A DNA stretch of 64,000 nucleotides, taken from contig NZ_CCDL010000001.1 in NCBI RefSeq assembly GCF_000724085.1, forward strand, positions 1,116,001 through 1,180,000. Direction: 5' to 3'. Made by a program: the position numbers and the translations under genes. Below the pieces are notes generated by a model. It had not been told where the DNA came from. It saw only the letters and a program-made list of their open reading frames with translations, and did not search any database. This stretch comes from Oceanobacillus manasiensis (lineage in GTDB: Bacteria > Bacillota > Bacilli > Bacillales > Amphibacillaceae). Positions 24,411 to 34,886 of this stretch are shown piece after piece (position 1 is the stretch's first letter; the number at the start of each line of letters is the position of its first letter).

Positions 24411-25154
24411 ATGGGTAAATTAGACGGAAAAGTTGCTATCGTAACAGGTGGATCACGTGGACAGGGCGCTTCACACGTTCGTAAGTTTGTTGATGAAGGA
24501 GCTAAAGTCGTTTTTACAGATATTTTGGAGAACGAAGGTAAAGAGCTCGAAAGTGAACTAGGCGAAAATGTGAAATTTATTAAACATGACGTTTCTAATG
24601 CAGAAGAATGGGAAAATGTAGTCAACAAAACGGAAAGAACATTCGGTAATGTAAATATCTTAGTAAATAATGCTGCCTTTGGTAAAAGAAGTCGAATTGA
24701 AGATTGCTCTGAAGAAGAGTATCGAAAAGTCATAGACGTTAACCAAGTTGGAACATTCTTAGGTATGAAAGCAGTCGTTTCATCCATGAAGCAGGTGGAA
24801 AAAGGATCCATTGTCAATATCTCCTCTGTTGAAGCATTTCAAGTATCCGGAGATGCACCGATAGCTTATATTGCATCTAAGTATGCTGTTAGGGGAATGA
24901 CAAAGAGTGCAGCATTGGATTTCGCTGAGTATGGGATTCGAGTAAACTCCGTTCATCCGGGAGCTGTTAAAACCGCAATGTTAGAAAATGCAGACCCAGA
25001 AGAGTACAGAAAATTAGAAGAGTCCATTCCATTAGGAAAACCTGCTGACACAGAAGAAATTTCTAATATGGTAGCATTTTTAGCATCCGATGAATCCAGT
25101 TATTCAACAGGTTCTGAATTTCTTATTGATGGTGGCGTATCAGCTTCTCTATAA
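24411..25154 (+). CDS. SDR-family oxidoreductase (glucose/hydroxysteroid dehydrogenase type)
   Basis: 247 residues. IVTGGSRGQGASHVRKF is the NAD(P) site, then NILVNNAAFG, VNISSVEAFQVSG, the catalytic pair in YIASKYAVRGMTKSAA, VHPGAVKTAM and the C-terminus GSEFLIDGGVSA. The family includes 3-alpha/20-beta-hydroxysteroid and glucose dehydrogenases; the true substrate cannot be assigned. Good GAGGAGG site. Own terminator downstream. Confidence 0.9.
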   Translation: MGKLDGKVAIVTGGSRGQGASHVRKFVDEGAKVVFTDILENEGKELESELGENVKFIKHDVSNAEEWENVVNKTERTFGNVNILVNNAAFGKRSRIEDCSEEEYRKVIDVNQVGTFLGMKAVVSSMKQVEKGSIVNISSVEAFQVSGDAPIAYIASKYAVRGMTKSAALDFAEYGIRVNSVHPGAVKTAMLENADPEEYRKLEESIPLGKPADTEEISNMVAFLASDESSYSTGSEFLIDGGVSASL

Positions 25155-25174
25155 AAATATAGTTTTAAACGAAA

Positions 25175-25208
25175 AATTCGCCTTGTCTTCAAAAAGGCGG
25201 ATTTTTTG
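25175..25208 (+). terminator. Intrinsic terminator
   Basis: AATTCGCCTT...AAGGCGGATT followed by TTTTT, after the second SDR gene. Confidence 0.82.
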
Positions 25209-25244
25209 TATAATAGAACCTTTACGGAGAAATATCAGCAGAAA

Positions 25245-25273
25245 AACAAGGGTTGCCATTGCAGCCCTTGTTT
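25245..25273 (-). terminator. Terminator (copy 2 of a repeated hairpin)
   Basis: Same ACAAGGGTTGCCATTGCAGC core as at 24240. On the minus strand it is followed by TTTTTC and ends the GRAM-domain operon. Confidence 0.75.
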
Positions 25274-25277
25274 CTAA

Positions 25278-25583
25278 CTAGTTTCCTAGTAGCTTCTCAA
25301 TCTCATTCTTCCAATCTTCTCTTTTGTTCACCACAAATTTATATTCATTTCTATCCTTATCAACGACTGTTAACCCGTTTTTCATAAGGGAAAGCCCGAA
25401 AATTTTATTGGTGTATAATTCTACGTGGTCAATATCAACAAGATTCAATTCAACTTGGTCACTTTGGATATTGATCTTATGTGGCTTATGTATTAACTGG
25501 TGAGAAGTTAAGTATAGTTTGCCCCCAACGGCTTCCTTACCTTTCCATAGGTTCGCCATCCCCTGTTTTATAATATTTTCCAT
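25278..25583 (-). CDS. GRAM-domain-like protein
   Basis: 101 residues that look like a single bacterial GRAM/PH-like domain: ANLWKGKEAVGGKLYLTSHQ, LIHKPHKINIQ, a DIDHVELYTNKIFG turn, LTVVDKDRNEYKFVV and a C-terminal helix KREDWKNEIEKLL. Probably a lipid- or protein-binding module at the membrane; role unknown. Start codon abuts the stop of the preceding membrane gene, so translation is likely coupled. Confidence 0.8.
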   Translation of the reverse strand: MENIIKQGMANLWKGKEAVGGKLYLTSHQLIHKPHKINIQSDQVELNLVDIDHVELYTNKIFGLSLMKNGLTVVDKDRNEYKFVVNKREDWKNEIEKLLGN

Positions 25584-25775
25584 TTAAACATCCTTCCTGT
25601 AAATAAATGATGATAAAATTATAGATATTCCAATAAGCATAAAAGCAATGGATAGAGGAAAATCTATTAATGTTAATCCTTCAGAAAGCTCTTGGATAAA
25701 AAAGTAAATCCCTAATAATAAAAGAATGGTTCCTAGCACAAAATTAATTTTCCCGACAAGAGATATTTTTTTCAT
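25584..25775 (-). CDS. Small two-helix membrane protein
   Basis: 63 residues: KINFVLGTILLLLGIYFFI and LSIAFMLIGISIILSSFIY around a short loop, ending in KDV. Middle gene of a three-gene unit (25976 to 25278); gap to the upstream gene is three bases. No family recognised. Confidence 0.65.
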   Translation of the reverse strand: MKKISLVGKINFVLGTILLLLGIYFFIQELSEGLTLIDFPLSIAFMLIGISIILSSFIYRKDV

Positions 25776-25778
25776 ATA

Positions 25779-25976
25779 TCACACCTCTGCAAAAATAAAG
25801 ATCAATAAACTTATTGCGAAAAAGAGGTATGCTATCTGAATGGTTATATACATGGTAAATTCATAGGCTGAAAGCTTCCTTTGTTTTTTTGTTTTTGCCA
25901 ATTGCCGTAAATAAAAGGAAGAACTTATGATAAGTATTACTACGGAGATCGTACGTAAGATTTCTGCATAAATCAT
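25779..25976 (-). CDS. Small two-helix membrane protein
   Basis: 65 residues: TISVVILIISSSFYLRQL, a basic KTKKQRKLS loop and IQIAYLFFAISLLIFIF. First gene of the GRAM-domain unit. No family recognised; tight packing with the next two genes supports it. Confidence 0.62.
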   Translation of the reverse strand: MIYAEILRTISVVILIISSSFYLRQLAKTKKQRKLSAYEFTMYITIQIAYLFFAISLLIFIFAEV

Positions 25977-26115
25977 TAAGACAATTCACTCCCCCTTATT
26001 CTTATTGCTCTTTCAATACTTGCCAGGGTTTTTAGGTTAATTTCATTGGTATTCTCTATACAATTTATTAAATCCAATATAAAACTAGCGTGAGCACCGT
26101 AATACAAACTCTCCG

Positions 26116-26137
26116 CTCAAGTGAAACCACAGCACCC
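26116..26137. repeat. Solitary 21-bp repeat unit (type A)
   Basis: AAGTGAAACCACAGCACCC at 26119-26137 is identical to the last type A unit of array 3 at 33579. Same strand as the arrays. Confidence 0.65.
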
Positions 26138-26169
26138 ATTGAATCTCAATATCCCTAGAGTTTCTATAA

Positions 26170-26511
26170 CTATATTAAAAAGTAAATTGCCACTGCAATA
26201 AGCACTGGTGTTACAATACTTTTCATTTTATTTTTCCTCCACATATCAACCGTAATTGTAAGGCCTGCTATAACCATTAAGGAAATTCCAATTAACTTAA
26301 TGATAGTTAGTGTCAGTAGATTTCCAAGAGAAGCGAAGAAACAACCAATTACAAGGGAGCCGATAGTGAAAATAAAATGTGGCGATTTAAAATCCTTCTT
26401 GGCAGAGTTCCTATCAGCTGTATCCATTTTTAAATAAGCTTGAACAATCATGAAAGTTGGTATTCCCCACGTAATAAGGAAGGTAACCAATGAATCAGTA
26501 TCTATATTCAA
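26170..26511 (-). CDS. Membrane protein, about four helices
   Basis: 113 residues: LVTFLITWGIPTFMIVQAYL, a charged loop KMDTADRNSAKKDFK, then FIFTIGSLVIGCFFASLG, IIKLIGISLMVIAGLTI and SIVTPVLIAVAIYFLI. TTG start behind GAGGAGG. No family recognised. Confidence 0.68.
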   Translation of the reverse strand: MNIDTDSLVTFLITWGIPTFMIVQAYLKMDTADRNSAKKDFKSPHFIFTIGSLVIGCFFASLGNLLTLTIIKLIGISLMVIAGLTITVDMWRKNKMKSIVTPVLIAVAIYFLI

Positions 26512-26683
26512 ATTTAGTCCTCCTCATCTAGTACAAAAAACCAATTAAAATCACCTTTAAGGTAGGATGGGTGTTTTGGAGGCTTATTAAAATAAATTCA
26601 AAAAAAATAATTGAAAATGAAGTCTGCAATAATATAACCATTATTCATTTCTTCTACGTAGGTTGAAGTTGTTGTGATATTAC

Positions 26684-27568
26684 CTACTTCTTTCCTACAT
26701 CCTTAGTAAATGAAATCAAGTCATGCTGATGCTGGAAACCAACTTTTTTATATAAATTAATGGCATTTTGATTTGTGGAGTTAACACACAGTGTAATGGA
26801 ATCCATGCTCTCAAATGTAAATAACCATTTTAAGGATCCCGCTAATAATTGTCTTCCAATTCCTTTTCCTCTCACGATTGGAGCAACAGCAAAAAATTTA
26901 ATACTTGCTTCACCAAACTCTGGCTCTGCTTCTACATAAATATAGCCAGAGAGTTCTTCATTTTTGGTTATGACGAAAACTTTCCTATTTTCGTTCAACC
27001 GTTTCATTATTTGCTCACCATCATAATAAGCATTAGGAAATGCTTCATTATGAAGCTGTTTCATTGTATGGTGATGTTTTGGAGTTAATTCCTCCAGACG
27101 GTTTCCCTCCAACTTATTACTATTACTACGTGAGAAAACCAATATTGTTTCATCACTATATTTATTAAAGGAGAGGTCTCTTGCTAGTTGGCACACTCTA
27201 GTATTTTTCAAATTTGGGAACATCTCCAGGGAATCTATCTCCTTTGGTAGCAATGAAATAGCTTTTTCCCACATAGAAAAAACAATATCCCACTTATCTT
27301 TATTGATAAATGGACCCCATATTTCCGCGCTTTTATCCTCCAGGTCAGCATCAAATCCCAATACACCTACAAGCTGATTATTCTCATATGCACCAACAAA
27401 GCTATCGAAATACGGTACATCTGTGATTTCCTCTTGCATGTATTTTGCAACCTCTTTTTGATCCGTTCCACAATACCCAATATGTGATTCCTCACGATTA
27501 TTTAGTTTGGAAATGAAGGTGGAAACTTCTTCAATATCGGCTTTATTAATCCCTCTAATTTTGCACAT
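26684..27568 (-). CDS. GNAT acetyltransferase, tandem-domain type
   Basis: 294 residues. The C-terminal domain has FFAVAPIVRGKGIGRQLLAG (acetyl-CoA loop) and NSTNQNAINLYKKVGFQHQ. The N-terminal half (FVGAYENNQLVGVLGFD, SAEIWGPFI) looks like a second, loop-degenerate GNAT fold. The frame opens at 27619, but ATG 27568 lies behind GGGGAT and starts MCKIRGINKADIEEV. Substrate unknown. Divergent from the PTS regulator. Confidence 0.82.
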   Translation of the reverse strand: MCKIRGINKADIEEVSTFISKLNNREESHIGYCGTDQKEVAKYMQEEITDVPYFDSFVGAYENNQLVGVLGFDADLEDKSAEIWGPFINKDKWDIVFSMWEKAISLLPKEIDSLEMFPNLKNTRVCQLARDLSFNKYSDETILVFSRSNSNKLEGNRLEELTPKHHHTMKQLHNEAFPNAYYDGEQIMKRLNENRKVFVITKNEELSGYIYVEAEPEFGEASIKFFAVAPIVRGKGIGRQLLAGSLKWLFTFESMDSITLCVNSTNQNAINLYKKVGFQHQHDLISFTKDVGKK

Positions 27569-27791
27569 AGTGATATCCCCATTTCTCACTTTAAGATAGC
27601 TATTATCTATTTTCGACATTATTGGTTTAAATCCTGCAATACTGTATGGTTCTGTGAAAAGTAACTGTCGAGTATATAGAACTAATTAATTAGATAATTT
27701 GTGCTATGATAGATTATCGAATATTGTCGAAGAATCACGTTTTATAGTACTTTTTTTCCTTAGCTTAGGAAATGAAATGTATGTCTGAACA

Positions 27792-27810
27792 ATGCAAGCG
27801 CTATTATAAT
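27792..27810 (+). promoter_or_regulatory. Possible cre site overlapping a -10 box
   Basis: ATGCAAGCGCTATTA (27792-27806) matches the CcpA cre consensus WTGNAANCGNWNNCW at all but one position. TATAAT (27805-27810) overlaps its end. Catabolite repression of the PTS regulator is an inference; no good -35 box is visible. Confidence 0.5.
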
Positions 27811-27846
27811 AGAAAAGTATAAGCAACAAAAGAAGAGGTGTTTGAT

Positions 27847-29766
27847 ATGAATAAAAGATTGCAAGAGCTGTTAAGGCAATTGATAGGAAGAAAAGAAGTC
27901 ATTACCAGTGCACAGCTAGCAGTGCTATTACAAGTAACCTCTCGAACGATTAGAAGTGATATTAAATTATTAGACGAAATACTCCAGAAGTCAGGTGGCT
28001 ATATAAAATCACTCCGTGGTCATGGATACCAATTAGAAATTATAGATGATCAAAAATTTAAATCGTTACTTGAATCTGTCATGTTAAAAGATGTTACCGT
28101 TCCTGTTGAGCCTGAGGAACGCGTACGATATCTAGTAAAGCGCTGCTTATTACAGAATGACTATATAACGATGGAAGCTTTAGCTGACGAGTTGTTTATA
28201 AGTAGATCAACATTACAAAATGATATAAAACAAATGAAACATATTATTGAAAAATATCAGCTTCAGTTGATAACAAAACCTAAATATGGTTTAAAAATAG
28301 AGGGCGAAGAGCAACAAATTAGGTATGCTATATCTGAAGAGGTTTTTAAAAGAGATTCAACGTCCCTGTTAAATTTAACTAGTGAGGCTTCCTGGTTACT
28401 GCCAACAGAAATAATGGAAACAATCAAGTCAACCATTTTACTAAATTTAAGAAAGTTCAATCTAAGTTTATCAGATATGGCCTTAAGTAACTTAGTGATC
28501 CATATAGCGATTGCAAGTAAACGAATTAAAAACAATTATTATGTTTCATCCATAAAAAACGAGGAGAAAGACATAACCAACTCAAAGGAATATCAAGTAG
28601 CAAGTTCTATTATAAAAGGGATTGAGGAAAGCTTGCTTATTACGTTTCCTAAAGTTGAAATTTACTATGTAACTATGCATTTATTAGGAACTAAACTATT
28701 TCTGCCAAATGATACAAATACCACATTAGATCGCTTCAATAAAGAGATTATTGAAACAGTTAAGGAAGTAATTCACAAAGTAAGCAATGAAATGCAATTA
28801 GATATTGAAAAGGATGAGGAGCTTTTTTATAGTATCGCGATTCATCTGAAACCAGCAATCTACCGTTACCAAAATGGGATGAATGTGAGAAATCCTATTC
28901 TTAATGCGATAAAAGAAAACCACCCTATTGCCTTTGAAGCCGGTATTATCGCGGGTAAAATAATCGAAAAGCGCCATCAAATTGAAATAGATGAAAATGA
29001 AGTTGGCTATATTGCCATGCATATTGGTGCTGCGATCGAACGGAATAAGTTAAAAGTTTGGCCAACCCGTTGCTTGATTGTGTGTACAACAGGGATGGGA
29101 AGCTCCAAATTGTTATTTTACAAATTAAGAGCAAAAATGGGAGAGCATCTAACAATTGTAGGGACGACAGAACTACACAATTTAGATAGTTATTCAGAAC
29201 AAAACATTGACCTAATTATAAGTACCGTTCCTTTGCCTGACAATATTACAATTCCTCATGTGGTAGTAAGTACAATATTGGATAGCAAGGATTTGGCAAA
29301 TATAAGTAATCATTTAGAAGAAAGTGGAGAAGACATTGTAGCCAAATATTTAGAGCCTTCGCGTATTTTCCTAGGCCAAGAGCTTACTAATCCTGAAGAG
29401 GTCATCACATTTCTTGGTAACAAACTAATGGAAAAGAAAATCGTTAAAGATACCTTTGTATCTTCTGTGATGAGTAGGGAGGAAGCTGCTTCTACTAGTT
29501 ATGGAAATTTGGTAGCTATTCCTCATCCAATGAATCCACAGTCAGATCAAACGTTTTGGTCGGTTTGTATTTTAAAAGAACCGATAGAATGGGGCCAGAA
29601 TAAAGTGCAGGTTGTATTCTTACTTCATGTTGCACAAAACAACCAAGAAGAGTTAGGTCCCATGTATCAAAAAATCATTCAACTAGTCGACAATAAAGAT
29701 ATTATTCAACAATTAGTTGCAAGCAAGTCACCAACAGACGTTATAACGATCTTAAGAAAAGTGTAA
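27847..29766 (+). CDS. PRD-containing transcriptional activator (LicR/BglG-like)
   Basis: 639 residues. Two N-terminal helix-turn-helix domains (ITSAQLAVLLQVTSRTIRSD and YITMEALADELFISRSTLQN). Two PTS-regulation domains carry the phosphorylatable His pairs (LVIHIAIAS, YVTMHLLGT; IAIHLKPAIYR, YIAMHIGAAIER). A IIB-like domain has Cys in RCLIVCTTGMGSS and a IIA-like domain has His in VAIPHPM. Such activators switch on a PTS operon when the substrate drains phosphate from the PTS. GTG 27838 is in frame, but AGAAGAGG spacing favours ATG 27847. Its likely target is the adjacent operon. Confidence 0.93.
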   Translation: MNKRLQELLRQLIGRKEVITSAQLAVLLQVTSRTIRSDIKLLDEILQKSGGYIKSLRGHGYQLEIIDDQKFKSLLESVMLKDVTVPVEPEERVRYLVKRCLLQNDYITMEALADELFISRSTLQNDIKQMKHIIEKYQLQLITKPKYGLKIEGEEQQIRYAISEEVFKRDSTSLLNLTSEASWLLPTEIMETIKSTILLNLRKFNLSLSDMALSNLVIHIAIASKRIKNNYYVSSIKNEEKDITNSKEYQVASSIIKGIEESLLITFPKVEIYYVTMHLLGTKLFLPNDTNTTLDRFNKEIIETVKEVIHKVSNEMQLDIEKDEELFYSIAIHLKPAIYRYQNGMNVRNPILNAIKENHPIAFEAGIIAGKIIEKRHQIEIDENEVGYIAMHIGAAIERNKLKVWPTRCLIVCTTGMGSSKLLFYKLRAKMGEHLTIVGTTELHNLDSYSEQNIDLIISTVPLPDNITIPHVVVSTILDSKDLANISNHLEESGEDIVAKYLEPSRIFLGQELTNPEEVITFLGNKLMEKKIVKDTFVSSVMSREEAASTSYGNLVAIPHPMNPQSDQTFWSVCILKEPIEWGQNKVQVVFLLHVAQNNQEELGPMYQKIIQLVDNKDIIQQLVASKSPTDVITILRKV

Positions 29767-29959
29767 AGGGCCGCCTTTGCGCTTTTTCTATTTTAAGAAC
29801 TTCATTACAGCCTTTTTAACACCCTGATTAAAACCTTTCCTAAGGAAACGCTTACCAACTTCCTTTGTAACGGAAAAACATCCTCTTTAATTGGATGAGA
29901 TGGGGGCTTAAAATAAAGAAGAACAAACGTTAACGGTTCACATAAGGAGGTCAAACATA

Positions 29960-30268
29960 TTGGATTATCAACAGATTATCATGGAAATCATCGTAAACGG
30001 TGGTAATGCAAGAAGTAATGCGTTATTAGGTATTAAAGAAGCAAAGAACGGCGAAATTACCAAAGCGAAAGAGCTAATAGAACTTGCAGAGCAAGATCTT
30101 AGCAAGGCACACCGTGTTCAAACTGATTTAATTCAGGCTGAAACTAGAGGTGAAAAGTCAGAAATAACGTTACTGATGGTACATGCTCAAGATCATCTTA
30201 TGAATGCCATGACAGTGAAGGAACTAGCAACAGAGCTTATTGATGTATATCAAAAAATGAATAATTAA
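29960..30268 (+). CDS. celC: PTS lactose/cellobiose-family IIA component
   Basis: 102-residue cytoplasmic phosphocarrier, full length, all-helical. Active His75 is in LLMVHAQDHLMNAM, with Gln/Asp partners. NGGNARSNALLGI is the family N-terminal block. It takes phosphate from HPr and passes it to IIB. TTG start behind AAGGAGG. First gene of IIA-IIB-IIC-GH1. Confidence 0.94.
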   Translation: MDYQQIIMEIIVNGGNARSNALLGIKEAKNGEITKAKELIELAEQDLSKAHRVQTDLIQAETRGEKSEITLLMVHAQDHLMNAMTVKELATELIDVYQKMNN

Positions 30269-30287
30269 AAATTAGGAGGAATTCATT

Positions 30288-30593
30288 ATGAAAAATATTT
30301 TACTAGTTTGTGCAGCAGGAATGTCTACAAGTATGCTTGTTAACAAAATGGAAGAAGCAGCTAAAGGTTCAGAAGAGGAAATTAAAATTAACGCAACATC
30401 AGGTGGAGATTTAGAAAAATATGTGCAAGATGCTGATGTGCTCTTGCTAGGTCCACAGGTTTCCTATTTGAAAGGTGATTACCAGAAAAAATATGACTCC
30501 ATTCCTGTAGAAGTCATTAATAGCCTAGATTATGGAACGATGAATGGACAAAAGGTTCTAGATTGGGCATTGGATTTAATTGAATCTAAATAG
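30288..30593 (+). CDS. celA: PTS lactose/cellobiose-family IIB component
   Basis: 101 residues. Phospho-Cys8 sits in the P-loop LLVCAAGMSTSMLVNKM; VLLLGPQVSYLKGDYQKK is the second conserved block. Transfers phosphate from IIA to the incoming disaccharide at IIC. AGGAGG before ATG; 19 bases after IIA. Confidence 0.95.
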   Translation: MKNILLVCAAGMSTSMLVNKMEEAAKGSEEEIKINATSGGDLEKYVQDADVLLLGPQVSYLKGDYQKKYDSIPVEVINSLDYGTMNGQKVLDWALDLIESK

Positions 30594-30642
30594 CTCGTTC
30601 TAACTATGTAATGATAATCTATTGATGAATGGAGTGTTAAAT

Positions 30643-31917
30643 ATGAGTTCACGTAGTGAAGCTTTTCAGGCTAAATTGCAGCGTGTTTCAGGAAAGATAG
30701 GAGAGAATAGATACTTAAAATCAGTATCTGAAGGATTGCTCCTTGCACTACCCGTTATAATTATCGGGGCTCTTTCCACATTAATTGCAAATATTAATAT
30801 CACGGCATACCAAGACTTTATAACGGAAACCGGGTTAAAAGGAGTCTTAAACCTGCCAGCACAGGTTACGATTTCGTTAATAGCACTATATGCAGTGTTT
30901 TGTATAGCTTATAAATTAACTACCTTCTATAAACAAGATGGCGTAGTAGCAGGGATTATTGCTTTAATATCTTTCTTTGTCCTTACACCTTTCTTAGTGG
31001 TAGATGACGCCACAACGATACCTGTTGAGTTTCTCGGTGCCCAAGGGCTCTTTGTAGCCATTATAGTCGGACTGTTGTCTGCTAGATTGTATGTATTTAT
31101 TGTAGAGAGTGGTTGGGCGATTAAAATGCCCCCTGGGGTTCCTCCAACTGTAGAAAAAACCTTTGCTGGACTAGTTCCAGGAATTCTCATTGTAATCCTT
31201 TTTACGATTATAAGTGGGTTATTTAAATTAACCAGTTTTGAAAGCGCACACGAATTTGTCTATTCATTTGTCCAAGCCCCATTACAAAATATTGGTGGCG
31301 GATTTTGGTCCATGATCGTCCTTATTCTTGTGGTTCATACGTTATGGCTATTCGGTATTCATGGTACCTTAGCAATCTTGCCTATTCTTTATGGAGTTTG
31401 GATCCCGCTTGGTCTTGAAAATTTAGATGCTATAGCTGCTGGTAACGCACCAGAGAACATAGTTAACACTGGATTCTTAGCTATTGCCATCATTATTGGT
31501 GGAGCAGGTGCTACCCTATCGCTTTCAATTTTATTAACATTTTTTGCGAAGAGTAAACGGTATAAAACATTAGGTAAGCTCGCTATTGTACCTGGGATCT
31601 TTAATATTAATGAACCTATGATTTTCGGATTACCAATTGTTTTGAATCCATATTTAGCAATACCTTTCATACTGGCTCCATTAGTTAATGGTATTATTTC
31701 ATACACGCTAATGAACCTAGGAGTATTCCCACTAGTAAACGGACTTCATATGCCAGTAGGTACACCAGTATTTGTGAACTCCATTCTAGCGGGATCTGTA
31801 ATGCTCATTTTATTACAGGCTATTCTAATCGTTATTAACATATTTATTTACTGGCCGTTCTTCAAAATTATAGATAAAAAGGCTTTAGACGAAGAAACGA
31901 CAACTGCTGATGCATAG
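30643..31917 (+). CDS. celB: PTS cellobiose-family IIC permease
   Basis: 424-residue membrane transporter of the lactose/cellobiose IIC family, about ten hydrophobic segments. Conserved parts are SVSEGLLLALPVIIIGAL near the N-terminus, LWLFGIHGTLAI, and PGIFNINEPMIFGLPIVLNP, which carries the NEP substrate-site motif. ATG 30643 has TGGAG eight bases upstream; an earlier in-frame ATG at 30622 has none. Imports beta-glucosides such as cellobiose as 6-phosphates; exact sugar is inferred from the GH1 partner. Confidence 0.93.
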   Translation: MSSRSEAFQAKLQRVSGKIGENRYLKSVSEGLLLALPVIIIGALSTLIANINITAYQDFITETGLKGVLNLPAQVTISLIALYAVFCIAYKLTTFYKQDGVVAGIIALISFFVLTPFLVVDDATTIPVEFLGAQGLFVAIIVGLLSARLYVFIVESGWAIKMPPGVPPTVEKTFAGLVPGILIVILFTIISGLFKLTSFESAHEFVYSFVQAPLQNIGGGFWSMIVLILVVHTLWLFGIHGTLAILPILYGVWIPLGLENLDAIAAGNAPENIVNTGFLAIAIIIGGAGATLSLSILLTFFAKSKRYKTLGKLAIVPGIFNINEPMIFGLPIVLNPYLAIPFILAPLVNGIISYTLMNLGVFPLVNGLHMPVGTPVFVNSILAGSVMLILLQAILIVINIFIYWPFFKIIDKKALDEETTTADA

Positions 31918-31946
31918 ATGCCAGATAATAAGTTGCAAAAAAGTAG

Positions 31947-33389
<1,443 letters not shown>

Positions 33390-33394
33390 TAAAT

Positions 33395-33431
33395 CAGAGG
33401 CTCTCTCTTAACTGGGAGCCTTGTTTTTTTG
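33395..33431 (+). terminator. Intrinsic terminator of the PTS operon
   Basis: GGCTCTC tcttaact GGGAGCC followed by TTGTTTTTTT. Confidence 0.85.
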
Positions 33432-33452
33432 AAGTAAATCGAGAGGACAGTG

Positions 33453-33620
33453 AAGTGACAAGACAGCATCTCGAAGTGACAAGGCAGTGCTGCAAAGTGA
33501 CAAGACAGCCCTCCGAAGTGACAAGACAGCACCCCAAAGTGACAAGACAGCCCTCCGAAGTGACAAGACAGCACCTCAAAGTGAAACCACAGCACCTCAA
33601 AAAGAGGCGCACTACCAAAT
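33453..33620. repeat. 21-bp tandem repeat array 3 (type A, ending in type B)
   Basis: Seven 21-bp units start at 33453, 33474, 33495, 33516, 33537, 33558 and 33579 with core AAGTGACAAGACAGCMCYCC. One type B-like unit (AAAGAGGCGCACTACC) follows. Lies between the converging 3' ends of the GH1 and epimerase genes. Confidence 0.92.
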
Positions 33621-33635
33621 GTGATGCGCCACTCA

Positions 33636-34829
33636 TCAAGCGCCGGCCAGCACGCGCAATGTCTCATAGTAATTCGCGATTGGATGGTAGTCGGCTTTTG
33701 CCTTTTCGCTTTTAATCGCGCTTTGCCGCAGATTATCGCGGAATAGGGTGTTAAACCAGCCACCACCATGCTTCTGGTCAATAAAGCTCTCCGAACAATA
33801 ATCCAGCATGGCTTCATAGCGTTGCCAGTAGGCGGGTTTGCCTAATTTCACCGCAAGTAGGGCGGAGGCTCCGAATGTTTCGGCTTGGACCCAGTAATAT
33901 TTATCGGTATCCATCATGACTTTGTCTGCGGAAATGGAATAAATGATGCCACCATATTCGGTATCCGCACCCTTTTGATAGCCTTCTTGGTATAAGTGAA
34001 TTGCTCTGTCTAACATCCATGGCTCACTTATATGCCGATCAAGCATCATCAGCAGCTTGCTCCACTCAATGGAATGGCCTGGTATAAAGCCATTTGGGCG
34101 GAATTCCTGCTTGCTTTCTTCTGTTTCTACGAAGGTCCAGTCTGGCTGCCAATCAGGAGTAAAATGCTCCCAAATGAGTCCCTTTGTTTGAGCCGCCAAA
34201 CGACCAGTTACAGCGTCCGCAATCTCATAAGCTCGCTCTAAATACACCTTTTCAGAGGTTGCTTCATATGCGGCAATCATTGCTTCACACATATGCATAT
34301 TGGCATTTTGCCCGCGGTACGCTGACATTTCAGACCAGTCAGCAGTCAGTTCATCCGCATACAAATGATGCTTTGCTTCCCAGAAATGTTCCTCAAGCAC
34401 CTGATAAACAGATTCTATCACTTCGCGCGCCCACTCAATTCCAGCCGAGTATGCCTTTGAAGCTGCAAGCAATACAAACGCATGACCATAGGCATACTTC
34501 TTATCCTCGGTGACTTTCTGGCCATCCAATGTCCAAAAATAACCACCATTCTCCTTATCCTGGTGATGCTCCTGCAAGAAACGCAAGCCATGTTCGGCAG
34601 CTTCTATACAAAAATCACCACGGCCAAGAATAGCGCCAATGCTGAAGTTATAAATGAAGCGTGAGGTCCCGACTAAGTGTTTCGTCGTGTCGGAACTAAG
34701 CTCACCATTGTCATAGAAACTATGATAATACCCGCCATTTTCGTAATCCATGCAGGTCGGATAATAAAAAGCTAACGTATCATCTATTTGCTGATACAAC
34801 CAGTTTTCCGAGTATCTTTCCGGTCCCAT
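33636..34829 (-). CDS. AGE-family (N-acylglucosamine 2-epimerase/cellobiose 2-epimerase type) protein
   Basis: 397-residue (alpha/alpha)6-barrel isomerase. Characteristic pieces: ENGGYYHSFYDNG, KHLVGTSRFIYNFS, YAYGHAFVLLAAS, YRGQNANMHMCEAM, GHSIEWSKLL and KADYHPIANYYE, containing the conserved catalytic His residues. Such enzymes interconvert mannose/fructose, cellobiose/glucosyl-mannose or N-acyl sugars; the nearby beta-glucoside operon makes a beta-glucoside or mannose role plausible. TTG at 34844 is in frame, but GGGAGATG spacing favours ATG 34829. Confidence 0.9.
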   Translation of the reverse strand: MGPERYSENWLYQQIDDTLAFYYPTCMDYENGGYYHSFYDNGELSSDTTKHLVGTSRFIYNFSIGAILGRGDFCIEAAEHGLRFLQEHHQDKENGGYFWTLDGQKVTEDKKYAYGHAFVLLAASKAYSAGIEWAREVIESVYQVLEEHFWEAKHHLYADELTADWSEMSAYRGQNANMHMCEAMIAAYEATSEKVYLERAYEIADAVTGRLAAQTKGLIWEHFTPDWQPDWTFVETEESKQEFRPNGFIPGHSIEWSKLLMMLDRHISEPWMLDRAIHLYQEGYQKGADTEYGGIIYSISADKVMMDTDKYYWVQAETFGASALLAVKLGKPAYWQRYEAMLDYCSESFIDQKHGGGWFNTLFRDNLRQSAIKSEKAKADYHPIANYYETLRVLAGA

Positions 34830-34886
34830 AAAATCATCTCCCAATTGAAATGTAAGTTAAGGAACTATTCCCGGCAAAATCCAACT

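Noticed and set aside
29767-29959. RAT antiterminator or second cre site before the PTS genes
   Set aside because: No RAT-like hairpin/terminator pair; TTGTAACGG near 29866 lacks one base of cre spacing. The regulator is of the activator, not antiterminator, type.
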